Positions 1-7,373 of a stretch of 12,183 bases of DNA are shown here, piece by piece. Position 1 is the first letter of the stretch. Each line of letters begins with the position of its first letter. The notes under the pieces are model-generated. The model was given only the letters and a program-made list of their open reading frames with translations. It searched no databases and was not told the DNA's origin. The DNA comes from Hyphomicrobiales bacterium (GTDB lineage: Bacteria; Pseudomonadota; Alphaproteobacteria; Rhizobiales; Aestuariivirgaceae). The DNA is taken from NCBI GenBank assembly GCA_026996935.1, contig JALWJW010000311.1, positions 1 through 12,183 of the forward strand. Reading direction: 5' to 3'. The translations under genes and the position numbers were made by a program.

Positions 1-2
1 TA

Positions 3-137
3 CCAGGTTCCTCAGGGGCGTGTAAAGATGGTTGGGATGGTATTTTGGCCCAGCAACTTGATTACCGCCATACACCGTGCAATTTTGTTGAAATGATGCC
101 GCGACTTGATGAACACATGCGGCGCACCAAAAGTTAG
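3..137 (+). CDS. Possible C-terminal fragment of an unidentified protein
   Basis: An open frame enters from the left edge and runs for 44 codons to a TAG at 135-137. It would encode a tail ending ...MMPRLDEHMRRTKS, with two cysteines and a GWDG segment. I do not recognise the family, and no domain can be assigned from so little. A second plus-strand frame (from base 1) is also open as far as a TGA at 94-96, and two minus-strand frames are open over most of the same stretch, so the choice of frame is uncertain. I prefer this one because it is the longest plus-strand frame and stops before an AT-rich spacer, converging on the atp operon. No clear terminator of its own follows: the hairpin at 182-210 has bulges and no U-run. 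Confidence 0.35.
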   Translation, partial: PGSSGACKDGWDGILAQQLDYRHTPCNFVEMMPRLDEHMRRTKS

Positions 138-275
138 AACGTGTCTCATTTAAATGGATTCAAACAATCACTTAGTGATGTGAGGCGGGCCTTGATGAAC
201 AAGGCCGCTCAAAGCACATGGCAATAAAGTGAATTAAATTTAACGCAACTTACAAAAAAGATTAATTTCGAACAC

Positions 276-310
276 AAAAAAGGCGCTTTGAAAATCATCA
301 AAGCGCCTTT
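276..310 (-). terminator. Intrinsic terminator of the atpIBEF'F operon
   Basis: A perfect 12-bp inverted repeat, AAAGGCGCTTTG (279-290) and CAAAGCGCCTTT (299-310), encloses an 8-nt loop. Read on the minus strand it begins 23 nt after the atpF stop codon and runs straight into six U residues (complement of A276-281). This is a textbook rho-independent terminator. In the plus direction it is followed by AAAATTTATT rather than a U-run, so it is weaker there and may only partly serve the gene fragment at the left edge. Confidence 0.9.
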
Positions 311-333
311 AAAATTTATTATGCTAAAAAGGT

Positions 334-819
334 TTAATTCAAACGGGTTTTAATTAGCGCAATGCTTTCATCAATCAGTTTGTTACCTTTGGCACCTTTT
401 GCAGCTTGCTTGACCATATCAGAAGCAGCATTTACAGCCAATTCAGCGGCAGCAGATCGTACTTCATTAACGGCTTGGGCTTCTGCCTGACCAATTTTAT
501 CTTCAGCCATTTTAGTGCGACGGGCCAGACTTTCTTCCAGTTTGGCACGGGCTTCAACAGCCATGCTTTCTGCTTCAAGTTTGGCTTGAGCAATGATGCC
601 TTCAGCTTGTTTTTCAGCGTCTTTACGTTTGCGCTCGTATTCGGCCAAAAGGTTCTGGGCTTCTTCGCGCAGTTTTTCCGCATCGTCAAGCTGTTGTTTG
701 ATCCGCTCAGCCCGAGCATCTAAAGCGTTGGCAATCATGCCAGGGACGCCTTTCCAGATCAAAAGACCAATAAAGATGAAGAAACTTACGGCAACCCAAA
801 ATTCTGCGGATTTAAACAT
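334..819 (-). CDS. atpF: ATP synthase F0 subunit b
   Basis: Encodes a 161-residue subunit b of the H+-transporting F1F0 ATP synthase, part of the peripheral stalk that holds the F1 head still against the rotating c-ring. The architecture is diagnostic: a short N-terminus, one membrane segment at about residues 7-25, then a long highly charged helix rich in Ala, Glu, Lys and Arg that forms the stalk coiled coil. The length is normal for the family. It is the last gene of the F0 operon, 9 nt after the b' stop, with AAGGAA as ribosome binding site in that gap, and the operon terminator follows. Sequence style separates it from the upstream paralogue: this one starts MFKSAEFWVAVSFF, typical of alphaproteobacterial b, while the neighbour has the LDFSTFSSQLIWLAITF start of b'. 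With both present the stalk is presumably a b-b' heterodimer. Confidence 0.95.
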   Translation of the reverse strand: MFKSAEFWVAVSFFIFIGLLIWKGVPGMIANALDARAERIKQQLDDAEKLREEAQNLLAEYERKRKDAEKQAEGIIAQAKLEAESMAVEARAKLEESLARRTKMAEDKIGQAEAQAVNEVRSAAAELAVNAASDMVKQAAKGAKGNKLIDESIALIKTRLN

Positions 820-828
820 GGTGTTTCC

Positions 829-1317
829 TTAACTTTTTGATGCGGCTGATGCAACAGCTTTTGAAATTGATGCTGAGGTTGCTTTAGTGCCTGTTAGATC
901 AGAAACAATTTCACCAGCCAAATCTGATGCGATTTTATTGACCTCACCCATCGCTTTGGTTTTCATTGCATTTATTGCTTTTTCAGCGTCTGCAATTTTA
1001 ACGGCTATTTCGTCATCGACCCGAACACGTTCTGATTCAATTTCAGCACTTAGCTTTTCACGCGTTTCCTGCGCGATTGCATGGGCTTTTGATTTTGCAT
1101 CAGCCAATGCTGCTTCATAAGAAGCAATGGCTTTATCGACATCGTCTTTCATGGATTGCGCACGATCAAGATCGTTGGCAATTTTGTCAGAGCGCTGCTC
1201 GATTGTACCGCCAATGCGTGGCAATGCCACTCGGGCAATAAGGATATAGAGGGCCGAAAACGTAATAGCCAACCATATCAATTGCGATGAAAAAGTCGAA
1301 AAATCTAACTGAGGCAT
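829..1317 (-). CDS. atpF': ATP synthase F0 subunit b'
   Basis: Encodes a 162-residue b' subunit (also called AtpG or AtpF2), the second peripheral-stalk helix found in photosynthetic bacteria and alphaproteobacteria. The N-terminal LDFSTFSSQLIWLAITF, one membrane segment at about residues 13-31 and the conserved VALPRIGGTIEQR segment identify it; the rest is a charged coiled coil ending in an Ala/Ser-rich tail. Many rhizobial b' proteins, as I recall them, carry an extra 40 or so residues before this membrane segment; here the protein starts right before it. The ATG is preceded by only a modest ribosome binding site (GGTGAG). It lies 119 nt downstream of atpE, the widest gap in the operon, and that gap contains inverted and direct repeats annotated separately, which may lower b' output relative to subunit c. 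Confidence 0.93.
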   Translation of the reverse strand: MPQLDFSTFSSQLIWLAITFSALYILIARVALPRIGGTIEQRSDKIANDLDRAQSMKDDVDKAIASYEAALADAKSKAHAIAQETREKLSAEIESERVRVDDEIAVKIADAEKAINAMKTKAMGEVNKIASDLAGEIVSDLTGTKATSASISKAVASAASKS

Positions 1318-1342
1318 TTCTGCTCACCATTCTATGGCATCC

Positions 1343-1368
1343 TGATTCAATCACTATTGATTCAATCA
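1343..1368. repeat. Tandem odd palindromes in the atpE-atpF' spacer
   Basis: The 11-mer TGATTCAATCA occurs twice, at 1343-1353 and 1358-1368, separated by CTAT (period 15 bp). Each copy is a perfect odd palindrome (TGATT-C-AATCA), and each contains one GATTC, a CcrM target site. The pair lies in the leader of atpF', 26 bp from its start codon. It could be a protein-binding operator or part of a folded mRNA leader; the sequence alone does not decide. Confidence 0.6.
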
Positions 1369-1388
1369 GTCCTCCATTCAACCAACAT

Positions 1389-1412
1389 GGTGATCTGATT
1401 ATTCAGATCACC
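1389..1412 (-). promoter_or_regulatory. mRNA hairpin between atpE and atpF'
   Basis: GGTGATCTG (1389-1397) and CAGATCACC (1404-1412) form a perfect 9-bp stem, extendable by an A-T pair to 10 bp with a TTAT loop. On the minus strand it starts 24 nt after the atpE stop codon and is followed by ATGTTGG, not by U residues, so it is not a simple terminator. Known precedent in atp operons is that intercistronic structure adjusts the unequal output of c and the other F0 subunits. I infer a similar stabilising or processing role, protecting the 3' end of the atpE message. Confidence 0.6.
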
Positions 1413-1436
1413 CTTAACTTTGTGCTTTTCGTAAAA

Positions 1437-1664
1437 TTAAAATACGAAAAGAATAATCAAAGCAACAACAAGACCGAACAGGCCTGTTGCTTCAGCAAGG
1501 GCAAAGCCCAAAAGCAAATTTGGGAACTGGCTTTGAGCCGCTGCTGGGTTGCGAAGTGCGCCCGCAAGGTAGTTACCAAAAATTGTACCAATGCCAACAC
1601 CAGCGCCTGCTAGAGCGATAGCTGCCAGACCGGCACCGATTAGTTTTGCTGCTTCTGCTTCCAT
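1437..1664 (-). CDS. atpE: ATP synthase F0 subunit c
   Basis: Encodes the 75-residue proteolipid that forms the rotating c-ring in the cytoplasmic membrane. It is a helical hairpin: a first membrane helix carrying the glycine-rich GAGVGIG segment (20-26), a polar loop with R38-N39-P40 that contacts F1, and a second helix with the proton-binding carboxylate E58 in ALAEATGLF. There are no substitutions suggesting Na+ specificity: the position before E58 is Ala and the first helix lacks the Gln/Glu ligand seen in Na+ rings. The gene has the strongest Shine-Dalgarno sequence of the operon (AAAGGAG, 8 nt before ATG), as expected for a subunit needed in many copies. It lies between atpB (40-nt gap) and the structured spacer leading to atpF'. 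Confidence 0.97.
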   Translation of the reverse strand: MEAEAAKLIGAGLAAIALAGAGVGIGTIFGNYLAGALRNPAAAQSQFPNLLLGFALAEATGLFGLVVALIILFVF

Positions 1665-1672
1665 TGTTCAAA

Positions 1673-1679
1673 CTCCTTT
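1673..1679 (-). promoter_or_regulatory. Strong ribosome binding site of atpE
   Basis: On the minus strand this reads AAAGGAG, nearly the full anti-Shine-Dalgarno complement, placed 8 nt before the atpE ATG. It is clearly better than the sites of atpI and atpF', which fits the higher stoichiometry of subunit c. Confidence 0.75.
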
Positions 1680-1704
1680 AAATGAATAACGTAATGGATT
1701 AAAA

Positions 1705-2499
1705 TTAGTGCATGTTAATTGCATCGTTCAGATAGATGCAAGTCAACACGGCAAACACATATGCTTGCAGGAATGCTACAAGAATTTCTAGACCTGTTAA
1801 AGCCACCATCATGGCCAACGGTGCCCAACCGCCTAAAAAGCCCATCGCAACAACAAAGCCAGCAAACACTTTAAGCATTGTGTGGCCTGCCATCATATTG
1901 GCGAACAAACGAACAGATAAACTGATTGGACGGGTAAAATAGGAAATCACTTCGATTACAACAAGCAATGGCAGTAATACGGAAGGTACACCTGAGGGAA
2001 CGAAAAGTTTTAAATAATGTAAGCCATGTTTGGCAAAGCCCACAACGGTTGCACCAATAAAGATCGCCGCTGCCAAACCGAAGGTTACAATAATATGACT
2101 GGTCACTGTAAATGAATAAGGCACCATGCCAAGCATATTGGCGCCAAGAACGAACATGAACAGAGTAAAGATAAGCGGGAAAAAGGCACGGCCTGTATCA
2201 CCCAACACATCACGCATCATGCCGGAAACAAACTCATAAGCCAATTCACCAACCGATTGCAGACGACCCGGGACCATTTTGTTTGATCCAAGGAGCAAAA
2301 CCAGAGACACAACAGCAACCGTAATCACCATCCAAAGCGAAGCATTGGTGAATGACATATCAAGGCCACCGATTTTCAGGTCCAAAAGTGAGTGAACCTT
2401 AAACTGGTGCATTGGATCAATTGCCAGACCTCCACCAGCGTTTGCGCCGTGTTCTGCTGCTTGAGCTACCGCGGTCTGTGTCTCAGTTGCACTTGCCAC
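1705..2499 (-). CDS. atpB: ATP synthase F0 subunit a
   Basis: Encodes the 264-residue subunit a, the membrane stator with the two proton half-channels next to the c-ring. The essential arginine is R197 in the ISLSVRLFANMMAGH block (193-206), and the last helix has the conserved LEILVAFLQAYVFAVL stretch (237-252) followed by the alphaproteobacterial ending YLNDAINMH. About five to six hydrophobic segments are visible between residues 55 and 258. The start codon is GTG, chosen because AAGAGGGA sits 8 nt upstream; the first in-frame ATG (residue 30) has no comparable site, and the 25 or so hydrophilic residues before the DPMHQFKV segment are usual in related organisms. It follows atpI by 42 nt. 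Confidence 0.97.
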   Translation of the reverse strand: MASATETQTAVAQAAEHGANAGGGLAIDPMHQFKVHSLLDLKIGGLDMSFTNASLWMVITVAVVSLVLLLGSNKMVPGRLQSVGELAYEFVSGMMRDVLGDTGRAFFPLIFTLFMFVLGANMLGMVPYSFTVTSHIIVTFGLAAAIFIGATVVGFAKHGLHYLKLFVPSGVPSVLLPLLVVIEVISYFTRPISLSVRLFANMMAGHTMLKVFAGFVVAMGFLGGWAPLAMMVALTGLEILVAFLQAYVFAVLTCIYLNDAINMH

Positions 2500-2541
2500 T
2501 GTTAAATTCCCTCTTCATCACGTTATATAAAAGGCTTCTTA

Positions 2542-2904
2542 CTACTCATCGTCATCAAAGGGAACACTTGGAATGCCTGTGGCATCTGTTTTTTTTAAGT
2601 GCCTTTGTGCTTCAACGGATTTAGCGGCCCGAATAACGTTTAAAATTCCTGCTACAATGCCCAAAGGCGTAAAAATCAATAACAACCATGGTGACGTACC
2701 CAACCAGGAATCCAACAGATACCCGATTGCAAAACCTGAAAACACGCCGACGACTAAATCTGTCACCAAACGAAACCCGAAAGAATAAGCCGACCCAGTA
2801 GAAACAGACTCTTTGTCACGGTCCTCAATAGACTTTTGCGTGGCAGCAAGTCGTTTGCCAAAATCGTCCAGTTCATTAGACGATGTTTTGTGTTCACCAC
2901 CCAT
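2542..2904 (-). CDS. atpI: AtpI/AtpZ-type ATP synthase assembly protein
   Basis: Encodes a 120-residue membrane protein of the F0F1 ATP synthase subunit I family, first gene of the F0 operon. It has a charged N-terminus, two hydrophobic segments at about residues 42-64 and 71-92 joined by a short loop (DSWLGTSPW), and an acidic tail ending FDDDE. The glycine-rich first helix with a conserved Asp (GYLLDSWLG) and the PLGIVAGILNV second helix are typical. Family members help assemble the c-ring or act in Mg2+ transport; the exact role in alphaproteobacteria is unsettled. The ATG is the only reasonable start, because an in-frame stop lies four codons upstream; the Shine-Dalgarno match is weak. 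A good promoter lies about 60 nt upstream. Confidence 0.9.
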   Translation of the reverse strand: MGGEHKTSSNELDDFGKRLAATQKSIEDRDKESVSTGSAYSFGFRLVTDLVVGVFSGFAIGYLLDSWLGTSPWLLLIFTPLGIVAGILNVIRAAKSVEAQRHLKKTDATGIPSVPFDDDE

Positions 2905-2961
2905 AAACGGCCATCATTCTTTCATTTTTCAAGCTTTAAGTACATTACCAAAAGCGTGTGC

Positions 2962-2990
2962 AAAATAGATGTGACTGAACGCATTGTCAA
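2962..2990 (-). promoter_or_regulatory. Sigma70-type promoter of the atp operon
   Basis: On the minus strand TTGACA (complement of 2985-2990) is followed after exactly 17 nt by TATTTT (complement of 2962-2967). The -35 box is perfect and the -10 matches at four of six positions. Transcription would begin near 2955, giving a leader of about 50 nt before atpI. The promoter lies in the 195-bp spacer between smc and atpI. I see no intrinsic terminator for smc there, so read-through from smc may add to it. Confidence 0.7.
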
Positions 2991-3099
2991 GAATTTGCCA
3001 CACTTATTAACCGACTGTTTTTAAACGATTTTTAAATATAATTTGTAGATAAGTCGTTTTGCCGCGCCCAATTCACCTGCGGGTTATTTTTTTTAGGCC

Positions 3100-6000
3100 T
3101 TATCCGGCATCACGAAGACGTTCGGCGGTCTCTAAATCAACTGAAACAAGCTGGCTGACACCGCGCTCCATCATGGTGACACCAAAAAGCCTGTTCATGC
3201 GGGCCATTGATAAAGCGTGGTGGGTAATAATCAGGAAACGGGTGTCTGATTTTTCCAGCATCGCTTCAAGTAGATTACAGAATCGCTCAACATTATGATC
3301 ATCAAGCGGGGCGTCAACCTCGTCGAGCACACAAATGGGCGATGGATTGGTTAAAAATACCGCAAAAATCAAGGCCATAGCGGTTAATGCCTGTTCACCA
3401 CCTGACAAAAGGGACAAAACTTGCGGGCGTTTGCCGGGCGGATTGGCCACAATTTCCAAACCAGCTTCAAGCGGATCATCTGATTCGATCAATTGTAGCT
3501 CAGCTTTGCCGCCGCCAAATAATGTGGTGAACAACGTTGAAAAGTGTTCATTGACCGTATCAAAGGCTTCAAGCAAGCGGGTGCGGCCTTCTTTATTCAG
3601 GCTGCCAATACCGTGGCGCAATTTGTTAATGGCGCTCACCACATCATCGCGCTCGGTGATGAGTTCTTCTAAATTTTCGGCCACTTCAACCGCTTCGGTT
3701 TCTGCGCGTAAATTAACCCCGCCTAAACGATCGCGCTGGTTCTTCAGTGTGGTGAGTTTCTGCTCAACCTCTTGTTGGCTGGGCAGGTTTTCTTCATCTA
3801 GCCCCGCGCGTTCAAGAACTTCTTCTGGTCGACATTCCAGCACTTCAACTATACGGGCGCGACATTCTGATTTTTTGTCTTTCGCTGCTTCTGCGCGCGC
3901 TTCTAATCGAGCGTGAGCTTCTCGAGTTTTACCCAATTCACTTTCAGCTTTACGGACCAGGTCTTCAGCGGCGCGTAATTGATTTTCAGCCACAGCCAAT
4001 TCATCACCTGCAACAGCGCGGTCTTTTTCTGCTTGAGCGATTGACGACATCAGTTTGATGCGTTTTTCCTCAAAAGCTTTGGGCATGCCTGCTTGTTCGG
4101 CCAATTCTTTTTTAGTTTTTTCCGCCCGTTTAGAAAGTTCAGATATTTGCTCTTTGGCTCGCACAGTTCGCTGGGCCCAGGATTGCATTTCACGGTCAAT
4201 CGCCACCAAACGGTCCGCGCGCATTTTTGCTTCGCGCTCTAAACCATCATGACGGGCGCGGCTTTCTGAATAGGCGGCCCTGCCCTCATTGACCTTATCA
4301 CGTAAGGTTTGCAGATCAGCTTCCAACCCTGATATATCGGGAATTTGCGCCATTTCTGCCTGTGATTGTTCAAGCGCAGCCTGGGCTTCTTTTTTGCTTT
4401 CCTCAACACGGCGACCAGCTTCTTCGAGCGCGCTTGCCTGTTGCAGTGCCTCGCTCATAGAGCGTTCTCGATTGGCTAAAGCGCGACGAGCCTGATCAAC
4501 TGCCTGGGTGGCACTGCGCCAGGCGTTACGGCTTTCTTGCTCAGCTTTAACGCAAGATTCCACTTTGGTGCGAGCTTGTTCGTGAATAGCGCGCGCTTCA
4601 TTTGCAGCCAGTGTTGCTGCTTCGCTTTCTTTTTGCAAACTGCCTAAACGGTTGCGTTCTGCCAAACGCTGGGCGGCCGCTGTTGGCGCATCAGCAGCGG
4701 CTGAATATCCATCCCAGCGCCAAACACCACCATCGCGCGAGACCAAACGTTGTCCAGGCAGTAATTGTTTTTGAAGTTGGGGGCCATTGCCTGCATCAAC
4801 CACCCCGATATGGCTTAAACGACGTTGCAGGGCTATTGGGGCAGAAACAAATTCAGATAATGGCTCAACGCCATCGGGCAATGGCGTATTTTGATCCAAA
4901 GGTGGCAATGTTCGCCAGTGTACCGGTGCAGATTCATCGGTCGGGGCATCAATGTCATCACCCAAGGCGGCACCCAGTGCCATTTCATAGCCTTCATCAA
5001 CCTTAAGCGCATCAATAACCGGTGGCCACAAATCGCCATCATTTACATTGAGCAACTTGGTCAGGGTTTGCACTTCGGTTGATAATTTGCCTGCTTTTGA
5101 GCGGGCAGCATCAAAAAGACGACGAGCCTCAACTTCGGCCTGACGCACCTCTTTAAGAGCAGCCTCTGCTGTTGTGGCGGCCTGTTCTGCTTGTGTGGCA
5201 ATGCCGACAGCGGTTTCAACACTGGCCGCTAAATTTTCCAGATCTTCTTTGCCGCCAGATTTGTTCAACACTTCTTCTCGGCGCTCACTAACCTGAACTA
5301 TCTCGCGGGTTAAACGTTCAATTTTAGCTTTATGCTCGGCAATGGCGCGCTCTAAACTGGAACGACGGGCTGAAATATCGGATACTTTTGCTGCCGCTTT
5401 ATCGGCAGCTTCTTGGGAGGTTGCCAGCGCATCGGCAGTTTGCTGCATTTCTTTGGCCGCTATGGCACGATTTTCCGTATCATTGGCCTGAGCCTCAACC
5501 AGTGTTTTCTTTTCTGCTTCTAATCGTTCATTTGCCCCATCAACATCGCTCAAGGTTTCTTGCTCACGGGCCAGATCACGTTCAATTTGCGCAATACGAT
5601 TTTCAAGTTCGCGGCGGCGATTACCGGCCAGTTCTTCTTCGCGCTCAAGGCCTTCGCGTTCAATGGTTAAACGCTGTAGCACCGCCACCCGCACGGTTTC
5701 ATTTTCGCGCAATTTCGGCAAACCTTCAGCAGCAATATCTCTTTCGCGGGTTTTCTCAGATACCGCACGAGTAAAACCGGCCAAAAGGCCAAGCACTTCG
5801 CGATGCTCTTTTTCAGCATTTTCAAGCGCTTTGGATGCATCACGCCAGGCGGTATACAAATTGGCGGATTCAAACTGGCGAATCTCGGATGATAGGGATT
5901 TATATTTTATTGCCTGACGCGCCTGACGTTTCAAACTGTTCAATTGGCTTTCCAATTGGGCAGTTACATCATCAAGCCGTGTCAGATTTGTTTCAGCAGC

Positions 6001-6555
6001 CCGCAATTTAAGCTCAGCATCATGGCGGCGGGTGTGCAAACCAGAAATACCGGCAGCTTCTTCTAAGATTTTGCGACGATTTTGCGGTTTTGCGGCAATA
6101 AGCTCTGAAATCTGCCCCTGGCGCACTAATGCGGGCGAACGGGCACCGGTTGAAGCATCGGCAAATAATAATTGCACATCTCGAGCACGGGCATCTTTGC
6201 CATTAATGCGATAGGCAGAACCGGCTTCGCGCTCAATACGGCGGCTGATTTCAATGGTTTCATCGCCATTATACATTGGCGGGGCGCTGCGATCAGAATT
6301 ATCAAGTGTCACCACCACTTCGGCCATGTTGCGCGATGGGCGGTTTGCTGTCCCGGAAAAAATCACGTCATCCATACTTGATGCACGCATTGATTTGTAT
6401 GAGCTTTCGCCCATCACCCAACGCAAAGCTTCTAATAGATTGGATTTTCCACAGCCATTGGGGCCAACAACACCGGTTAGCCCTGGCTGGATTTCCAGAT
6501 CGGTTGGTTCAACAAAGGATTTGAACCCCGATAATCTGAGCCGTGCAAACTTCAT
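3100..6555 (-). CDS. smc: Chromosome segregation ATPase SMC
   Basis: Encodes a 1151-residue SMC protein, the core of the bacterial condensin that loads on DNA with ScpA and ScpB and organises newly replicated chromosomes. The order of parts is complete. The N-terminal ATPase half carries Walker A GPNGCGKS (31-38) and a Q-loop around Q146-Q148. A first coiled coil spans about 175-500, a hinge region about 505-620 (GYEMALGAALGDDIDAP and the WRWDGY block), and the returning coil about 625-1000. The C-terminal half has the ABC signature LSGGEQ (1050-1055), Walker B ending in D1078-E1079, a D-loop (APLDD) and switch histidine H1112. AAGGGG lies 6 nt before the ATG. It follows dsbA by 60 nt on the same strand, so cotranscription is likely. 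ScpA and ScpB are not in the window, as is common. Confidence 0.97.
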   Translation of the reverse strand: MKFARLRLSGFKSFVEPTDLEIQPGLTGVVGPNGCGKSNLLEALRWVMGESSYKSMRASSMDDVIFSGTANRPSRNMAEVVVTLDNSDRSAPPMYNGDETIEISRRIEREAGSAYRINGKDARARDVQLLFADASTGARSPALVRQGQISELIAAKPQNRRKILEEAAGISGLHTRRHDAELKLRAAETNLTRLDDVTAQLESQLNSLKRQARQAIKYKSLSSEIRQFESANLYTAWRDASKALENAEKEHREVLGLLAGFTRAVSEKTRERDIAAEGLPKLRENETVRVAVLQRLTIEREGLEREEELAGNRRRELENRIAQIERDLAREQETLSDVDGANERLEAEKKTLVEAQANDTENRAIAAKEMQQTADALATSQEAADKAAAKVSDISARRSSLERAIAEHKAKIERLTREIVQVSERREEVLNKSGGKEDLENLAASVETAVGIATQAEQAATTAEAALKEVRQAEVEARRLFDAARSKAGKLSTEVQTLTKLLNVNDGDLWPPVIDALKVDEGYEMALGAALGDDIDAPTDESAPVHWRTLPPLDQNTPLPDGVEPLSEFVSAPIALQRRLSHIGVVDAGNGPQLQKQLLPGQRLVSRDGGVWRWDGYSAAADAPTAAAQRLAERNRLGSLQKESEAATLAANEARAIHEQARTKVESCVKAEQESRNAWRSATQAVDQARRALANRERSMSEALQQASALEEAGRRVEESKKEAQAALEQSQAEMAQIPDISGLEADLQTLRDKVNEGRAAYSESRARHDGLEREAKMRADRLVAIDREMQSWAQRTVRAKEQISELSKRAEKTKKELAEQAGMPKAFEEKRIKLMSSIAQAEKDRAVAGDELAVAENQLRAAEDLVRKAESELGKTREAHARLEARAEAAKDKKSECRARIVEVLECRPEEVLERAGLDEENLPSQQEVEQKLTTLKNQRDRLGGVNLRAETEAVEVAENLEELITERDDVVSAINKLRHGIGSLNKEGRTRLLEAFDTVNEHFSTLFTTLFGGGKAELQLIESDDPLEAGLEIVANPPGKRPQVLSLLSGGEQALTAMALIFAVFLTNPSPICVLDEVDAPLDDHNVERFCNLLEAMLEKSDTRFLIITHHALSMARMNRLFGVTMMERGVSQLVSVDLETAERLRDAG

Positions 6556-6615
6556 AAAGCCCCTTTTGATAAAAGCTGCGTTACAAACATCACGACTCAG
6601 ACTGGTTATGAGTGG

Positions 6616-7293
6616 CTATTTTGTAGCAGCGTCGATCAGTTTCTTAAATGCCTCAATCGGCTGATTTCCAGCCAACTCTTTACCATTGATAAAAAATGTT
6701 GGTGTCGAGTTTACGCCAAATTGTTTATTTGCATGGTCGCGAATGTCGCTAATACCTTTTGCAATATCTTCATTCTTTAAGCATTTACCAAAAGTTTCTT
6801 CAGTAAAGCCAGCAAGTTTTGCAATTTTCAACAGTTCTTCGCGCGGATTACGTGTCCAGGCCTTTTGTCTGTCGAAAACCATGTCCAGCATTGGAAAATA
6901 TTTTTCTTTCGGCGCACAACGAGCAAGCATAAATGCGGCCAAGGCTAAATCATCAAACGGAAACTCACGGAAAATAAAACGCACTTTGCCCGTATCAATA
7001 TAATCTTTTTTCAACTGCACAAATGCCCCTTTATGGAAATCAGCACAATGAGGACAAGTGGCGGACGCATATTCAACAATGGTTACAGGTGCATCAGCTT
7101 TACCTAAAACCATATCGCCAAGTTTAGGCTCGATCATTATTTTTTTTGGGTCAGCATCGGCAGCCTTGGCTGCAGTGACACCTGGCATCAAAGATGCATT
7201 TGGCGAATTATTATAGCCGAGCACAGAAAACGCGCCAAATCCAAGGGCGAGTGTTGATGCGGTGGTGATTAGTTTTCGACGATTTAGTTTCAT
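6616..7293 (-). CDS. DsbA-family periplasmic thiol:disulfide oxidoreductase
   Basis: Encodes a 225-residue exported thioredoxin-fold protein with an inserted helical domain. The active-site motif is C80-P-H-C83, the same dipeptide as E. coli DsbA, and the cis-proline loop is T197-P198-T199 in VNSTPTFFING. The N-terminus has a basic MKLNRRK region, a hydrophobic stretch (about 8-26) and a plausible signal peptidase site near AAKA-AD (residues 42-46); the twin arginines R5-R6 make Tat export possible but not certain. Two further cysteines, C126 and C171, lie in the helical insert; alphaproteobacterial DsbAs such as Wolbachia alpha-DsbA1 are known for a second disulfide there. The protein probably introduces disulfides into secreted proteins, although a reductase or isomerase role cannot be excluded. 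It sits between dciA (80-nt gap) and smc. Confidence 0.9.
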   Translation of the reverse strand: MKLNRRKLITTASTLALGFGAFSVLGYNNSPNASLMPGVTAAKAADADPKKIMIEPKLGDMVLGKADAPVTIVEYASATCPHCADFHKGAFVQLKKDYIDTGKVRFIFREFPFDDLALAAFMLARCAPKEKYFPMLDMVFDRQKAWTRNPREELLKIAKLAGFTEETFGKCLKNEDIAKGISDIRDHANKQFGVNSTPTFFINGKELAGNQPIEAFKKLIDAATK

Positions 7294-7373
7294 TATTGTA
7301 CCTATCTACTAAATGTTGTGGTTATTCACAATGTTTTTAACGATTTTCGTAGTGACCTGTGGAGAAATGGGGT

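Noticed and set aside
182..210. GC-rich hairpin (GCGGGCCTTG and CAAGGCCGC) after the partial left-edge gene
   Set aside because: The stem has bulged bases and is followed by UCAAAG without a U-run, so it is not supported as a terminator.
3019..3059. AAACGA...TCGTTT inverted repeat between smc and atpI
   Set aside because: Six-bp AT-rich stem with a loop of more than 20 nt and no U-run; probably chance in AT-rich spacer.
3062..3094. Plus-strand T8 run after a weak CCGC/GCGG pairing downstream of smc
   Set aside because: The U-run is on the strand opposite to smc and no plus-strand gene ends there, so it cannot terminate smc; the stem is only 4 bp with a long loop.
3335..3916. Long antisense reading frame opposite smc (193 codons)
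   Set aside because: It is Ser/Arg-rich low-complexity translation, a typical shadow of the Ala/Glu-rich coiled-coil coding strand; smc in this region contains the conserved ATPase motifs.
4602..5006. Antisense frame of 134 codons opposite the SMC hinge
   Set aside because: No recognisable domain, no ribosome binding site, and the opposite strand encodes the conserved hinge.
5663..5670. Second copy of the CtrA-like 8-mer TTAACCAT (minus strand)
   Set aside because: It lies deep within the smc coding region with no gene start nearby; chance expectation for an 8-mer on both strands of this window is about 0.4.
6594..6613. ACTCA-N9-TGAGT dyad between dsbA and smc
   Set aside because: Five-bp arms and no U-run; too weak to call an attenuator or operator.
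7316..7331. TTGTG-N6-CACAA dyad upstream of dsbA
   Set aside because: Only 5 bp per arm in AT-rich sequence; not distinguishable from chance.
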